Positions 32,567 through 42,684 of a stretch of DNA of 47,474 nucleotides are shown here, piece by piece. The notes under the pieces are model-generated. The model worked only from the letters and a program-made list of their open reading frames with translations, ran no database searches and was not told the origin of the DNA. Position numbers and translations under genes: made by a program. Source of the stretch: Bacteroidaceae bacterium (GTDB lineage: Bacteria > Bacteroidota > Bacteroidia > Bacteroidales > Bacteroidaceae); assembly GCA_024697785.1 (NCBI GenBank), contig JAILEU010000130.1:1-47474 (forward strand). The letters are read 5' to 3'. Numbering within the stretch: position 1 is the first letter of the stretch; every line of letters starts with the position of its first letter.

Positions 32567-35314
32567 TCAGAATAGGGTGAACTGGCCGTCCTCGGGAACG
32601 GGTGTGGGGTCGTCTGGGGTGGCTGGGTTATCTGGATTTTCTGGATTATCTGGATTATCTGGAGATTCTGGATTATCCGGAGAATCCGGCATTTCCGTTG
32701 TTTCGGGGACGGCGGGCTCTGGGAGTTCGGGGAAGCGGAGAGGTTCCAACTCTTCCACACTGGCGATGTTGAACTGCGACACACGGCGTCCGCGGGCCTT
32801 CACGCCCTTGACATCCACAAACTGTTCGGCATCGATCTCCAGCGGAGCGCGATGGGCGTCAGGCTCGCCAAAGGTGACGAGAAAGCGGGGATAGACCTGC
32901 GACGAGAGGCAGACAAGACGGCTGTCCTTTCCCTCGCCCAGCAGCGTGTTCTTGCGAGCGCTGGAGTCGAACATGAACCGCTTCAAGTAGAGATAGCCTT
33001 TCTGTGTGGCATCGAACAACACAGCCGTCCACACCTTGTCGGGGACGTACTTCTCGATGATGAGCACGTTCTGGTCGTAGTGGTTATTCTGGTCGAAGTC
33101 GGTTGTATAGTAGTCGCCGTTATCGAGCACGACGAGGATGCGGTCGCCGTTCTGGAACTCGCCGAGGAAGTCGCCGTGGCCGTCGAAGTCGAGGCGCAGG
33201 ATGTCGCGGTCGAACCACACCTTGCGTCCGCCGAGCGTCGAGCCGCCGTGCGACTTCAGCCCCACCTTCGTCACCTCCAGACGAGTCAGCAGGTTGCCCA
33301 TGCTGCCGCGACCCTTGATGGCGATGTCGGAAAAGTCCTTGTCCATGAACTGTTTCTTCAGACGGGGGTTGGGTTTGAACGACACCTTGATGACTTCAGC
33401 TTCGCCGTTGGGGTTGGCGGTGAAATAGACCACGCGGCTGCCCGGTTTGCCCTGCGTCAGATCGTACTCCTTGTCGCGCAGCAGGCCTGTGGCGGCAAAG
33501 CGCTTGATGTAGAGCGGGCCGCTCTTGCCGTCGCGATAAACCACGTTGTAGATGGTACGCTTGTCGTTCTTCTTGAACAGTCCCACCCAGAGCACACCCG
33601 TGCCGACGAACATCTTCTCCGCCACCTTGACAATCTTGTACCGACCGTCCTTGTAGAAGAGGATGACGTCGTCGATGTCCGAGCAGTTGGTGACGAACTC
33701 GTCCTTCTTGAGCGAGGTGCCGATGAAGCCCTCCTCGCGGTTGATGTAGAGTTTCTGGTTGGCTTCTATGACTTTGGCTGCCACGATGTTCTCGAAGCTG
33801 CGGATTTCCGTGCGGCGGGGGAAGGCGGCGCCGTACTTCGCCTTCAGCATCTCAAACCACTGGATGGTGACGGTCGTCATGTCGGCCAGCTTGCGGTCAA
33901 TCTCTTCCATATCGGCCTTGATGCGGGCGATGAGTTCATCGGCCTTGTCCTTGTTGAACTTCAGGATGCGCGCCATTTTGATTTCCATCAGTTTGAGGAT
34001 GTCGTCCTTCGACACCTCGCGGATGAATGTCGGGTACCAGGGTGTCAGCCGCTCGTCGATGTGCTCACAGGCGGCATCCATATCTTTGGCGTTTTCGAAC
34101 TCGCGGTCCTTATAGATGCGCTCTTCGATGAAGATTTTCTCGAGCGAGCAGAAATGCAGCTGCTCCAAGAGTTCATCGCGGCGGATTTGCAACTCCTGCC
34201 GCAGCAAGTTGAGCGTATTGTCCACCGAGCGGCGGAGCACGTCGCTCACGCAGAGGAACTGGGGCTTCTGGTCGTCGATGACGCAGCAGTTGGGCGAGAT
34301 GCTGACCTCGCAGTCGGTGAAGGCATAGAGGGCGTCGAGCGTCTTGTCGCTGCTGACACCAGGAGCGAGGTGAACAAGGATCTCCACCTCGGCAGCGGTG
34401 TTGTCATCGACCTTGCGGATTTTGATTTTTCCCTTCTCGCTGGCCTTCAGTATGGAGTCTATGACGGTGCTGGTGACCTTCCCGTAAGGGATTTCGCGTA
34501 TGGCCAGCGTCTTGTTGTCCACCTTTTCTATTTTCGCGCGCACGCGTAAGGCACCGCCGCGCTCGCCGTCGTTGTAGCGGCTGACGTCGATGTAGCCGCC
34601 CGTCTGGAAGTCGGGATAGAGCTGGAACTCCTCGCCCTTCAGGTAGGCGACGGCAGCATCGCAGATTTCGTTGAAGTTATGCGGCAGGATTTTCGACGAG
34701 AGGCCGACGGCGATGCCCTCGGCGCCCTGTGCCAGCAGCAGGGGGAACTTCACGGGCAGCGTCACGGGCTCTTTGTTACGGCCGTCGTACGAGAGCATCC
34801 ACTCGGTGGTCTTGGGGTTGAAGACGACCTCGAGGGCGAATTTGCTCAACCGCGCCTCGATGTATCGTGAGGCAGCAGCGGCATCGCCCGTCAGCACATT
34901 GCCCCAGTTTCCCTGACAGTCGATGAGCAGCTCCTTCTGGCCGAGGTTGACCAGCGCGTCGCCGATGGAGGCATCGCCGTGAGGGTGATACTGCATGGTG
35001 TGGCCGACGATATTGGCCACTTTATTATAGCGTCTGTCGTCCAGACAATTCATGGAGTGCAGGATGCGGCGTTGCACAGGCTTCAGTCCATCGTTGAGAT
35101 GCGGGACAGCACGCTCAAGGATGACGTAAGAGGCATAGTCAAGAAACCAGTTCTTGTACATGCCGCTCAGCTTGTACTTCTTGTCCGACTCCTCGCCTGC
35201 AGCCGGAACATGATATGTCGAGTGGGCGCCTGCAGCGTCGTCCAAATTCTCCATTTCGGGGGCCGTTTCCTCCCTAATTTCGTCTGTTCCCTCTGTTTTT
35301 TCGTCGTCTTTCAT
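32567..35314 (-). CDS. parC: DNA gyrase/topoisomerase IV subunit A (ParC-like)
   Basis: The 915-aa product contains the full breakage-reunion domain: QRRILHSMNCLDDRRYNKVANIVG, YHPHGDASIGDALVNLGQ, and catalytic Tyr151 in AASRYIEARLSKFA. A C-terminal propeller-like domain follows. The end is a Pro/Asp/Asn-rich tail encoded by 9-bp repeats, then FTLF. This is the second A-subunit type of Bacteroidota, usually considered topoisomerase IV; its ParE partner is not in the window. The start at 35314 is chosen over an upstream frame that crosses the promoter. The TATTTTTG box at 35337-35344 fits. It is divergent from glyS and heads an operon with DUF3316 and S41 genes. Confidence 0.9.
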   Translation of the reverse strand: MKDDEKTEGTDEIREETAPEMENLDDAAGAHSTYHVPAAGEESDKKYKLSGMYKNWFLDYASYVILERAVPHLNDGLKPVQRRILHSMNCLDDRRYNKVANIVGHTMQYHPHGDASIGDALVNLGQKELLIDCQGNWGNVLTGDAAAASRYIEARLSKFALEVVFNPKTTEWMLSYDGRNKEPVTLPVKFPLLLAQGAEGIAVGLSSKILPHNFNEICDAAVAYLKGEEFQLYPDFQTGGYIDVSRYNDGERGGALRVRAKIEKVDNKTLAIREIPYGKVTSTVIDSILKASEKGKIKIRKVDDNTAAEVEILVHLAPGVSSDKTLDALYAFTDCEVSISPNCCVIDDQKPQFLCVSDVLRRSVDNTLNLLRQELQIRRDELLEQLHFCSLEKIFIEERIYKDREFENAKDMDAACEHIDERLTPWYPTFIREVSKDDILKLMEIKMARILKFNKDKADELIARIKADMEEIDRKLADMTTVTIQWFEMLKAKYGAAFPRRTEIRSFENIVAAKVIEANQKLYINREEGFIGTSLKKDEFVTNCSDIDDVILFYKDGRYKIVKVAEKMFVGTGVLWVGLFKKNDKRTIYNVVYRDGKSGPLYIKRFAATGLLRDKEYDLTQGKPGSRVVYFTANPNGEAEVIKVSFKPNPRLKKQFMDKDFSDIAIKGRGSMGNLLTRLEVTKVGLKSHGGSTLGGRKVWFDRDILRLDFDGHGDFLGEFQNGDRILVVLDNGDYYTTDFDQNNHYDQNVLIIEKYVPDKVWTAVLFDATQKGYLYLKRFMFDSSARKNTLLGEGKDSRLVCLSSQVYPRFLVTFGEPDAHRAPLEIDAEQFVDVKGVKARGRRVSQFNIASVEELEPLRFPELPEPAVPETTEMPDSPDNPESPDNPDNPENPDNPATPDDPTPVPEDGQFTLF
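32628..32690 (-). repeat. 9-bp repeat array in the parC tail
   Basis: Seven units of type TTATCTGGA (plus strand) encode PDN and PES triplets on the minus strand. The DNA unit resembles the arrays at 14360, 16021 and 43291 but is read in a different frame. Confidence 0.85.
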
Positions 35315-35336
35315 GCTTATTTGAAAATTATCCTTG

Positions 35337-35344
35337 CAAAAATA
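35337..35344 (-). promoter_or_regulatory. -7 box of the parC operon
   Basis: Reverse-strand TATTTTTG lies 22 nt before the start. The -33 element is weak. Confidence 0.55.
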
Positions 35345-35367
35345 CAAACTTTCCCAGAAAAAATCAC

Positions 35368-35375
35368 TTACTTTG
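35368..35375 (+). promoter_or_regulatory. Probable -7 box of glyS
   Basis: TTACTTTG has one mismatch to TAnnTTTG and lies 28 nt before the ATG. It shares an 89-bp divergent spacer with the parC promoter. Confidence 0.5.
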
Positions 35376-35403
35376 CACTCCAAAATTTCAAAAAAGAAGA
35401 AAA

Positions 35404-36948
35404 ATGGCACAACAAGAAGATGTTTTCAAGAAAATCGTATCACATTGCAAAGAGTACGGATTTGTTTTTCCATCCAGCGAAATCTATGACGGTCTGGGTG
35501 CAGTCTATGACTACGGCCAGATGGGCGTCGAGCTTAAGAACAACATAAAGAGCTACTGGTGGCAGAGCATGGTGCTGCTTCACGACAACATCGTGGGCAT
35601 CGATTCAGCCATCTTCATGCACCCCACCATCTGGAAGGCCAGCGGTCACGTGGATGCCTTCAACGACCCCCTCATCGACAACCGCGACTCGAAGAAACGC
35701 TACCGCGCCGACGTCCTCATCGAGGATCAGCTGGCGAAGTACGACGAGAAGATTGAGAAGGAGGTCGCCAAGGCCCGCAAGCGCTTCGGCGACGCGTTCG
35801 ACGAGGCTCAGTATCGCGCCACCTCGAAGAATGTCCTCGAGCATCAGGCCAAGCGCGACGCCCTGCATGAGCGCTATGCCGCCGCCATGAACGCCAACGA
35901 CCTGGACGAGCTGAAGCAGATCATCCTCGACGAAGGCATCGTCTGCCCCATCAGCGGCACGCGCAACTGGACGGACGTCCGTCAGTTCAACCTCATGTTT
36001 GCCACCGAGATGGGCAGCACGGCCGACGCCAACATGAAGGTCTATCTCCGCCCCGAGACCGCTCAGGGCATCTTCGTCAACTACCTCAATGTGCAGAAGA
36101 CGGGCCGCATGAAAATTCCCTTCGGCATCGCCCAGATTGGCAAGGCCTTCCGCAACGAGATTGTCGCCCGCCAGTTTATCTTCCGCATGCGCGAGTTCGA
36201 GCAGATGGAGATGCAGTTCTTCGTCCGCCCGGGCAGCGAGCTGGAGTGGTTCCCCAAGTGGAAGCAGACGCGTATGCAATGGCATCAGGCTCTGGGCTTC
36301 GGCGCGGAGAACTACCGTTTCCACGACCACGACAAACTGGCCCACTATGCCAACGCCGCTACGGACATCGAGTTCCTCATGCCGTTCGGCTTCAAGGAGG
36401 TGGAGGGCATCCACAGCCGCACCAACTTCGACCTCAGCCAACACGAGAAATTCTCGGGCAAGAGCATCAAGTACTTCGACCCCGAACTGAACGAGAGCTA
36501 CACCCCGTTCGTCATCGAGACCTCCATCGGCGTGGACCGCATGTTCCTCAGCGTCATGTGCGCCAGCTACAAGGAAGAACAGCTTGAGGGTGGCGAGACG
36601 CGCGTCGTCCTCGCCCTTCCCCCTGCGCTGGCTCCCGTCAAGCTGGCCATCCTGCCCCTTGTCCGCAAGGACGGCCTGCCCGAGAAGGCCCGCGAGATTT
36701 TCGACGAGCTGAAGTTCCACTTCAACTGCCAGTACGACGAGAAGGACTCCATCGGCAAGCGCTACCGCCGTCAGGACGCCATCGGCACCCCCTACTGCAT
36801 CACCATCGACCACGACACGCTGGAGGACAACTGCGTCACCCTTCGCAACCGCGACACGATGGAGCAGGAGCGCGTGCCCGTTGCCGAGCTCGACCGTCTG
36901 CTGGCCGACAAGGTCAGCCTCACCTCGCTGCTCCGAAAACTGAAATGA
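35404..36948 (+). CDS. glyS: Glycyl-tRNA synthetase (alpha2 type)
   Basis: The 514-aa product is the class II dimeric glycyl-tRNA synthetase. Visible are the N-terminal YGFVFPSSEIYDGLGAVYDYGQMGVELKNNIK, motif 2 (GKAFRNEIVARQFIFRMREFEQMEMQFF), motif 3 (ETSIGVDRMFL) and the anticodon-binding end (RYRRQDAIGTPYCITID). It charges tRNA-Gly in the cytoplasm. The length is normal. It is divergent from the parC operon and followed 15 bp later by an FKBP lipoprotein gene. Confidence 0.97.
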   Translation: MAQQEDVFKKIVSHCKEYGFVFPSSEIYDGLGAVYDYGQMGVELKNNIKSYWWQSMVLLHDNIVGIDSAIFMHPTIWKASGHVDAFNDPLIDNRDSKKRYRADVLIEDQLAKYDEKIEKEVAKARKRFGDAFDEAQYRATSKNVLEHQAKRDALHERYAAAMNANDLDELKQIILDEGIVCPISGTRNWTDVRQFNLMFATEMGSTADANMKVYLRPETAQGIFVNYLNVQKTGRMKIPFGIAQIGKAFRNEIVARQFIFRMREFEQMEMQFFVRPGSELEWFPKWKQTRMQWHQALGFGAENYRFHDHDKLAHYANAATDIEFLMPFGFKEVEGIHSRTNFDLSQHEKFSGKSIKYFDPELNESYTPFVIETSIGVDRMFLSVMCASYKEEQLEGGETRVVLALPPALAPVKLAILPLVRKDGLPEKAREIFDELKFHFNCQYDEKDSIGKRYRRQDAIGTPYCITIDHDTLEDNCVTLRNRDTMEQERVPVAELDRLLADKVSLTSLLRKLK

Positions 36949-36963
36949 GCGAATGAAAACAGC

Positions 36964-37629
36964 ATGAAAATGGAATCCAGCCATAAAATGTCTCCCCATT
37001 TCCAGAAATGGTCTGCAGGCAACCTCGTCTGCAAAGCTCTTTATTCTTCATTGCTCATCCTTCATTTTTCATTGTTCCTGTTCTCCTGTCAGGAGGCCGA
37101 GGAGGCCGATGAATACGACCGCTGGCAATCGCGTTGCGAGGCTTACATCGACTCCATTGCCCGCGTGGCCCAGGCCAACGCCGACGGGAAGTGGAAGACC
37201 ATCCGCTCCTTCACCCTTGCCGAGAAAGACGTCAACGGGTCTGCCGCCTCGTGGGACACCGACGACTTCGTCTATTGCCACGTTGAGAAAGCCGGCAGCG
37301 GCACCGAGCGTCCCTTCTTCACCGACTCCGTCCGTTACAACTACCGCGGTCGCCTCATGCCCACACCCGCCCATCCGGAGGGCTATGTCTTCGACCAGTC
37401 GTACAAGGGTACGATGGACCCCGACTTCAACATCCCCTCGATGTCCGAGGTCGGCAGCCTCACCAACGGCGTCTGCTCAGCCATCCAGCAGATGCACGTA
37501 GGCGACATCTGGCGCATCTACGTCCCTGCAGCCCTCGGCTACGGCTCGTCCGACCGTAAGAGCAGCGGCATCCCCGCCTACTCTGCGCTCATCTTCGACA
37601 TGAACCTCGTCGAAATCATCCATCCGTAG
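36964..37629 (+). CDS. FKBP-type peptidyl-prolyl isomerase lipoprotein
   Basis: The 221-aa product ends in an FKBP-like domain (residues about 105-221: VRYNYRGRLM, GYVFDQSYKG, GVCSAIQQMHVGDIWRIYVPAALGYGSS, IPAYSALIFDMNLVEI). It is expected to fold proteins in the periplasm or at the outer membrane. The lipobox is LFLFSC (Cys42). All candidate starts (36964, 36970, 36988) lie before or in a dispersed repeat, which encodes the hydrophobic stretch ALYSSLLILHFSLFLFS, comparable to the signal region of the metallophosphoesterase at 8678. It sits 15 bp after glyS and ends in a good terminator. Confidence 0.82.
   Translation: MKMESSHKMSPHFQKWSAGNLVCKALYSSLLILHFSLFLFSCQEAEEADEYDRWQSRCEAYIDSIARVAQANADGKWKTIRSFTLAEKDVNGSAASWDTDDFVYCHVEKAGSGTERPFFTDSVRYNYRGRLMPTPAHPEGYVFDQSYKGTMDPDFNIPSMSEVGSLTNGVCSAIQQMHVGDIWRIYVPAALGYGSSDRKSSGIPAYSALIFDMNLVEIIHP
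37012..37085. repeat. Dispersed AT-rich repeat, copy D, within a signal peptide
   Basis: GTCTGCAGGCAACC and TCTGCAAAGCTCTTTATTC followed by TTCATTTTTCATTG correspond to the reverse complement of the core and arm of 1025-1120. It is read as YSSLLILHFSLF. Confidence 0.65.
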
Positions 37630-37664
37630 GAGGACTCCCCAGGCAGCGATGCCGTTATCCCTTT

Positions 37665-37695
37665 TGGCCGTGACGAAAATCACGGCCATTTTTTT
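37665..37695 (+). terminator. Intrinsic terminator after the FKBP gene
   Basis: The 9-bp stem TGGCCGTGA/TCACGGCCA with a 6-nt loop is followed by seven T. Confidence 0.9.
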
Positions 37696-37952
37696 GTCAT
37701 TTCTCAATCCGACTTACATTCCTTGTATTCTTTCATTATTCATTTGGTGCACCGAAAGCTTTCAACGTCTCTCCCAAAAAGGAAAACTCCGGACGAAAAA
37801 GTTCAGTCCAGAAGCCGGGCTTGCGGGGCTTTGCGGGAAACATCTGAAAGAGAATCGCCAGCCCTTCTGCACCAAAATGGGCAGCCCGAGGGCAACAAAA
37901 AGGCTCAGAATGGACTTTTTTTGGAAGTTTTCCACAAAAAAATCAGAAAAAG
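37696..37952. other. Spacer with no recognisable gene
   Basis: An open frame crosses it (37723-38019) but shows no family features. It ends as a 15-codon stretch (MITFAELREEYVKKY) that overlaps the promoter of the methylase, so I do not call a gene. Confidence 0.5.
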
Positions 37953-37984
37953 TTTGTTTGATACAAACACTATGATTACTTTTG
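37953..37984 (+). promoter_or_regulatory. Promoter of the adenine methylase, with possible operator
   Basis: TTTG (37953-37956), a 20-nt spacer and TACTTTTG (37977-37984) match the consensus. The spacer contains GTTTG-ATA-CAAAC, a short palindrome that could be an operator. Confidence 0.7.
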
Positions 37985-38040
37985 CAGAACTAAGAGAAGA
38001 ATACGTCAAAAAATATTAGTCCCCCAACCCCCATCAAGCA

Positions 38041-38934
38041 ATGGCAGTCACGAACATCGGCGCACAACCTTTCATCCGTTGGCAAGGAGCCAAGAGCCAG
38101 TATCTCCGCATACTGTCCAAAGCCCTTCCCGCCGATTTCGCCTCCACTCCCGACGTCACTTACATCGAGCCATTCGTGGGCAGCGGTTCCATGCTGTTCC
38201 ACATGCTGCAGACCTATCCCAACATCACGCGGGCTGTCATCAACGACAACAACCTCGACCTGATGCGGGTCTATAACACGGTGCGCGACCGTGCTCAGGA
38301 GCTGATTGCCGAGCTGCGGAAGACGGAGAAACAGTTTCTGCCGCTCGACGACGACGGCCGTCGCCACTATTTCGACGAAGCCCGCGAGGAGTTCGGCGAG
38401 CGTCTGGTCGATGGCATCCGCCACGCCGCCCTCTTCATCTTCCTCAACAAGACAAGCGTCGGCGGACAAGGGCAGAAGTTCCGCGCCTCGCGCCACTACG
38501 GCATCTGCGAGGAGGCCGTGCTGCTGGCCGACGCCAAGGTGCTGAAGGACGTCACCATCCTCTGCGACGACTACGAGAAGACCTATAACGAGGCATGCGG
38601 CAATACCTTCTTCTATCTCGACCCGCCCAGCGGCATCCCCCAATGGGACCTTCGTGAGCAAATCAGGCTTAAGAAGTTCTGCGACCTGCTGAACTTCCGC
38701 CATTTCGACTGGATGCTGACGGGAAGCGAGTGCCGCAGCAAACGCCTGTCGGCAAACGGTGTGGAGCAGCTCTATAGCAACTACGACGTGCAACGCATCT
38801 GGTCGCAGCAGGCCATCAAGGCGACGCCCGAGAAGCGCGAGAAACAGCAGCCCGAGCTGCTCGTGCGCAACTTCCAGCGCGAAATCCTCTCGCTGCGCGC
38901 CATGCAATGCACCCAGCTCTCGTTTGCCTTCTGA
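38041..38934 (+). CDS. Solitary D12-class (Dam-like) adenine DNA methyltransferase, atypical motif IV
   Basis: The 297-aa product has the layout of the Dam/MboI class: RWQGAKSQYL at the start, the SAM-binding motif I YIEPFVGSGSM (residues 41-51), VINDNNLDLMRVYNTVR, and FIFLNKTSVGG. Motif IV reads LDPPSG (Asp194, Pro195, Pro196, Ser197), where nearly all members have an aromatic residue after PP. The FNGxYR stretch after LNKT is also replaced. The enzyme would methylate adenine N6 if active; the changes make activity or specificity doubtful. No restriction endonuclease is adjacent. Its own promoter is well formed. The gene ends just before a 26-bp tandem repeat. Confidence 0.85.
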   Translation: MAVTNIGAQPFIRWQGAKSQYLRILSKALPADFASTPDVTYIEPFVGSGSMLFHMLQTYPNITRAVINDNNLDLMRVYNTVRDRAQELIAELRKTEKQFLPLDDDGRRHYFDEAREEFGERLVDGIRHAALFIFLNKTSVGGQGQKFRASRHYGICEEAVLLADAKVLKDVTILCDDYEKTYNEACGNTFFYLDPPSGIPQWDLREQIRLKKFCDLLNFRHFDWMLTGSECRSKRLSANGVEQLYSNYDVQRIWSQQAIKATPEKREKQQPELLVRNFQREILSLRAMQCTQLSFAF

Positions 38935-38963
38935 CTGTATATAAAGAGGACTCAATATAGAGA

Positions 38964-39067
38964 GGAGGCTTCGCTCGTAACAAGCGGGCGGAGGCTGCGC
39001 TCGTAACAAGCGGGCGGAGGCTTCGCTCGTAACAAGCGGGCGGAGACTGCGCTCGTGACCAGCGGGC
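38964..39067. repeat. Four 26-bp tandem repeats between convergent genes
   Basis: Four exact 26-bp units begin GGAGGCT(T/G)CGCTCG and end AACAAGCGGGC. They alternate TTC, TGC, TTC, TGC, so the array grew as a pair. The CGCTCGTAACAAGCG part is partly palindromic. The array separates the methylase from the zinc-ribbon gene. Confidence 0.9.
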
Positions 39068-39074
39068 GGAAGCC

Positions 39075-39860
39075 CTAACGGAGTATGCGGAACTTGCCGA
39101 TAACGGGCAGCTCGCGGGCTTTGCCCGTGACGGCGTTGATGATGCCGTAGATGACGAGTATCACCACCAGCACATGGCAGACGGCGAATACCCACCCGAC
39201 GGTTGGGAGGGCGCTGAGAGTGGTGATGAGGAAGGAGCAGATGAAAAGGATGATGCCCTGATTGGCGTGGAAGCGGGCATAACGGCTGTCCTTGCCGGCT
39301 ATGAGAGGCACGATGAAGAGAATGCCGAGATAGGCAAAAAGGGCGATGATCTTGTTGTTCTCAACGTCGGCAGGGTCGTAGTCGGAGGTGCTGTCGGGGG
39401 TATCCATCACCTTTTCGAAGCCTTGCTGGGCTTTGTCGCTGTATTTGTTGAAGGTTTCGTCTTCCTTAAGTTTCTCGTAACCCTCTTTGGCTTTGTCGCC
39501 GATTTTATCGAACACCTTCTTGGCCGCAGCGCCGAGCTCACCGAGGGCTCCGCTGAGGTCGTCGGCCATATCCGCAGCCTTCTGCTCGAAGTCCGGTTCC
39601 TTGTCGGGCTGAGGCTGTTCTGAGGAATCGGCGTGAGGCTGTTCGTCAGACGGCTGTTCTGAAGTCTCGGACTGAGGATTTTCATCGGACGGCTGTTCTG
39701 AGGAATTGGGCTGAGGCTCGGCGGCATTCTCTTCGTCAGGGGTGGGTTCGGAGGGTTCAGCGACTTGTTCAACGACGTCTTCCAGCGGGCTGCCGCAGGA
39801 GGTGCAATAGCGAATGTCGTCGGAGAAAGTCAGGCCGCAACGGGGGCATTTTTTCATCAT
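39075..39860 (-). CDS. Zinc-ribbon membrane protein (DUF4870-like)
   Basis: The 261-aa product opens with a zinc ribbon (CPRC and CTSC, residues 5-22). Next is an acidic Glu/Pro/Ser/Gln linker with repeated SEQPSDE units (about 30-90), a helical amphipathic region (about 95-155), and then a C-terminal module with about three membrane segments (ALFAYLGILFIVPLI, RFHANQGIILFICSF, VFAVCHVLVVILVIYGIINAVTGK). The last part resembles DUF4870/Tic20-like proteins. The ribbon should be cytoplasmic. The function is unknown. It is followed by the 26-bp tandem repeat. Confidence 0.78.
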   Translation of the reverse strand: MMKKCPRCGLTFSDDIRYCTSCGSPLEDVVEQVAEPSEPTPDEENAAEPQPNSSEQPSDENPQSETSEQPSDEQPHADSSEQPQPDKEPDFEQKAADMADDLSGALGELGAAAKKVFDKIGDKAKEGYEKLKEDETFNKYSDKAQQGFEKVMDTPDSTSDYDPADVENNKIIALFAYLGILFIVPLIAGKDSRYARFHANQGIILFICSFLITTLSALPTVGWVFAVCHVLVVILVIYGIINAVTGKARELPVIGKFRILR

Positions 39861-39893
39861 AGCGAATTTATTCGGATTAGGAGTTAGCGATGG

Positions 39894-40472
39894 TCAAAGC
39901 AGATGTTGTCTATGCAGCTCAGAGGCGACGAGGCAGAGCTCGTCGTACCACTCCTGGCCGAATCGGCGCACGAGGGGTTCGCGGAGGTATTGATAGACAG
40001 GGATGCCCTCGTTCTGGCCTTTGAGGACGGCTGCCTTGCAGATGTCCCAGCGGTTGTAGTTGAGGGCGTAATAGGCGCCGTAGTGTCCGACGCGTATGGG
40101 ATAGAGATGGCAGCTGACGGGTTTCATGAACGATGTTCGTCCCTCGCGCCAGGCTTTCTCGAGGGCGCAGAGGGTGGTGGCGCCCTGTTTGATGCAGAAG
40201 ACGCAGTCCTTGCCGCCGACGATGGAGGTGACGAGTTCGCCCGAGGGGTCGTTGTAGGCTACGCCCTGACGGCGGATGACGCTGCGGGCCTCGGGGCTGA
40301 GGTCGTCCTCGATGTCGGGCAGGACGGATTCGATCTCGGCAATCTCGTCGAGTGTGACGGGAGCGCCGGCGTCGCCTTCGACGCAGCAGGCTCCGTGACA
40401 GGCGCCGAGGTCGCAGGAGAACTTCTCCCTCAGGACATCGAACGAGACAATGACATCGCCGACTTGAACCAT
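39894..40472 (-). CDS. DUF3109 family protein
   Basis: The 192-aa product matches the Bacteroidota DUF3109 family: SCDLGACHGACCVEGDAGAPV, a CVFC pair, MKPVSCHLYPIRV and YNRWDICKAAV. The many conserved cysteines suggest metal or cluster binding, as in related YkgJ-type zinc/iron-chelating proteins. The biochemical role is unknown. It lies 33 bp upstream of the zinc-ribbon gene in the same direction. Confidence 0.85.
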   Translation of the reverse strand: MVQVGDVIVSFDVLREKFSCDLGACHGACCVEGDAGAPVTLDEIAEIESVLPDIEDDLSPEARSVIRRQGVAYNDPSGELVTSIVGGKDCVFCIKQGATTLCALEKAWREGRTSFMKPVSCHLYPIRVGHYGAYYALNYNRWDICKAAVLKGQNEGIPVYQYLREPLVRRFGQEWYDELCLVASELHRQHLL

Positions 40473-40479
40473 GTGGTTT

Positions 40480-40554
40480 TTTTAACGTTTAACGTTTAAG
40501 GTTTAACGTTTAAGGTTTAACGTTTAAGGTTTAACGTTTAACGAACACGTCCTC
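40480..40554. repeat. GTTTAACGTTTAAG tandem repeat
   Basis: About five 14-bp units (GGTTTAACGTTTAA) end in GTTTAACGAACACGTCCTC (40536-40554), the same end as at 2647-2665 and 15954-15972. It lies between gyrB and the DUF3109 gene. Confidence 0.8.
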
Positions 40555-40591
40555 CGATGTCATTGTGCCTGCCTCGTAAGCGTCAGGCCTG

Positions 40592-42601
<2,010 letters not shown>

Positions 42602-42639
42602 TTAACTGTTGACCGTTGTTTCCTCGGCCAAAAATCGCA

Positions 42640-42671
42640 CAAAGGTATGGAAAAAAAACGAAACGTGCAAA
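42640..42671 (-). promoter_or_regulatory. Promoter of gyrB
   Basis: On the reverse strand TTTG (42668-42671), a 20-nt spacer and TACCTTTG (42640-42647) match the consensus exactly. Confidence 0.8.
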
Positions 42672-42684
42672 AAAAATGCTGGAA

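Noticed and set aside
32852-34549. 565-codon open frame on the plus strand
   Set aside because: It is antisense to parC, of low complexity (V, L, A, E, D) and without motifs.
37972-38019. 15-codon leader peptide MITFAELREEYVKKY before the methylase
   Set aside because: Its ATG lies upstream of and overlaps the predicted -7 box, so it would not be on the main transcript.
38964-39067. Possible CRISPR array (regular 26-bp units)
   Set aside because: The units are directly adjacent with no unique spacers, and no cas genes are nearby.
37990-39195. 401-codon open frame on the minus strand across the methylase
   Set aside because: It is a shadow of the methylase plus translation of the 26-bp tandem repeats.
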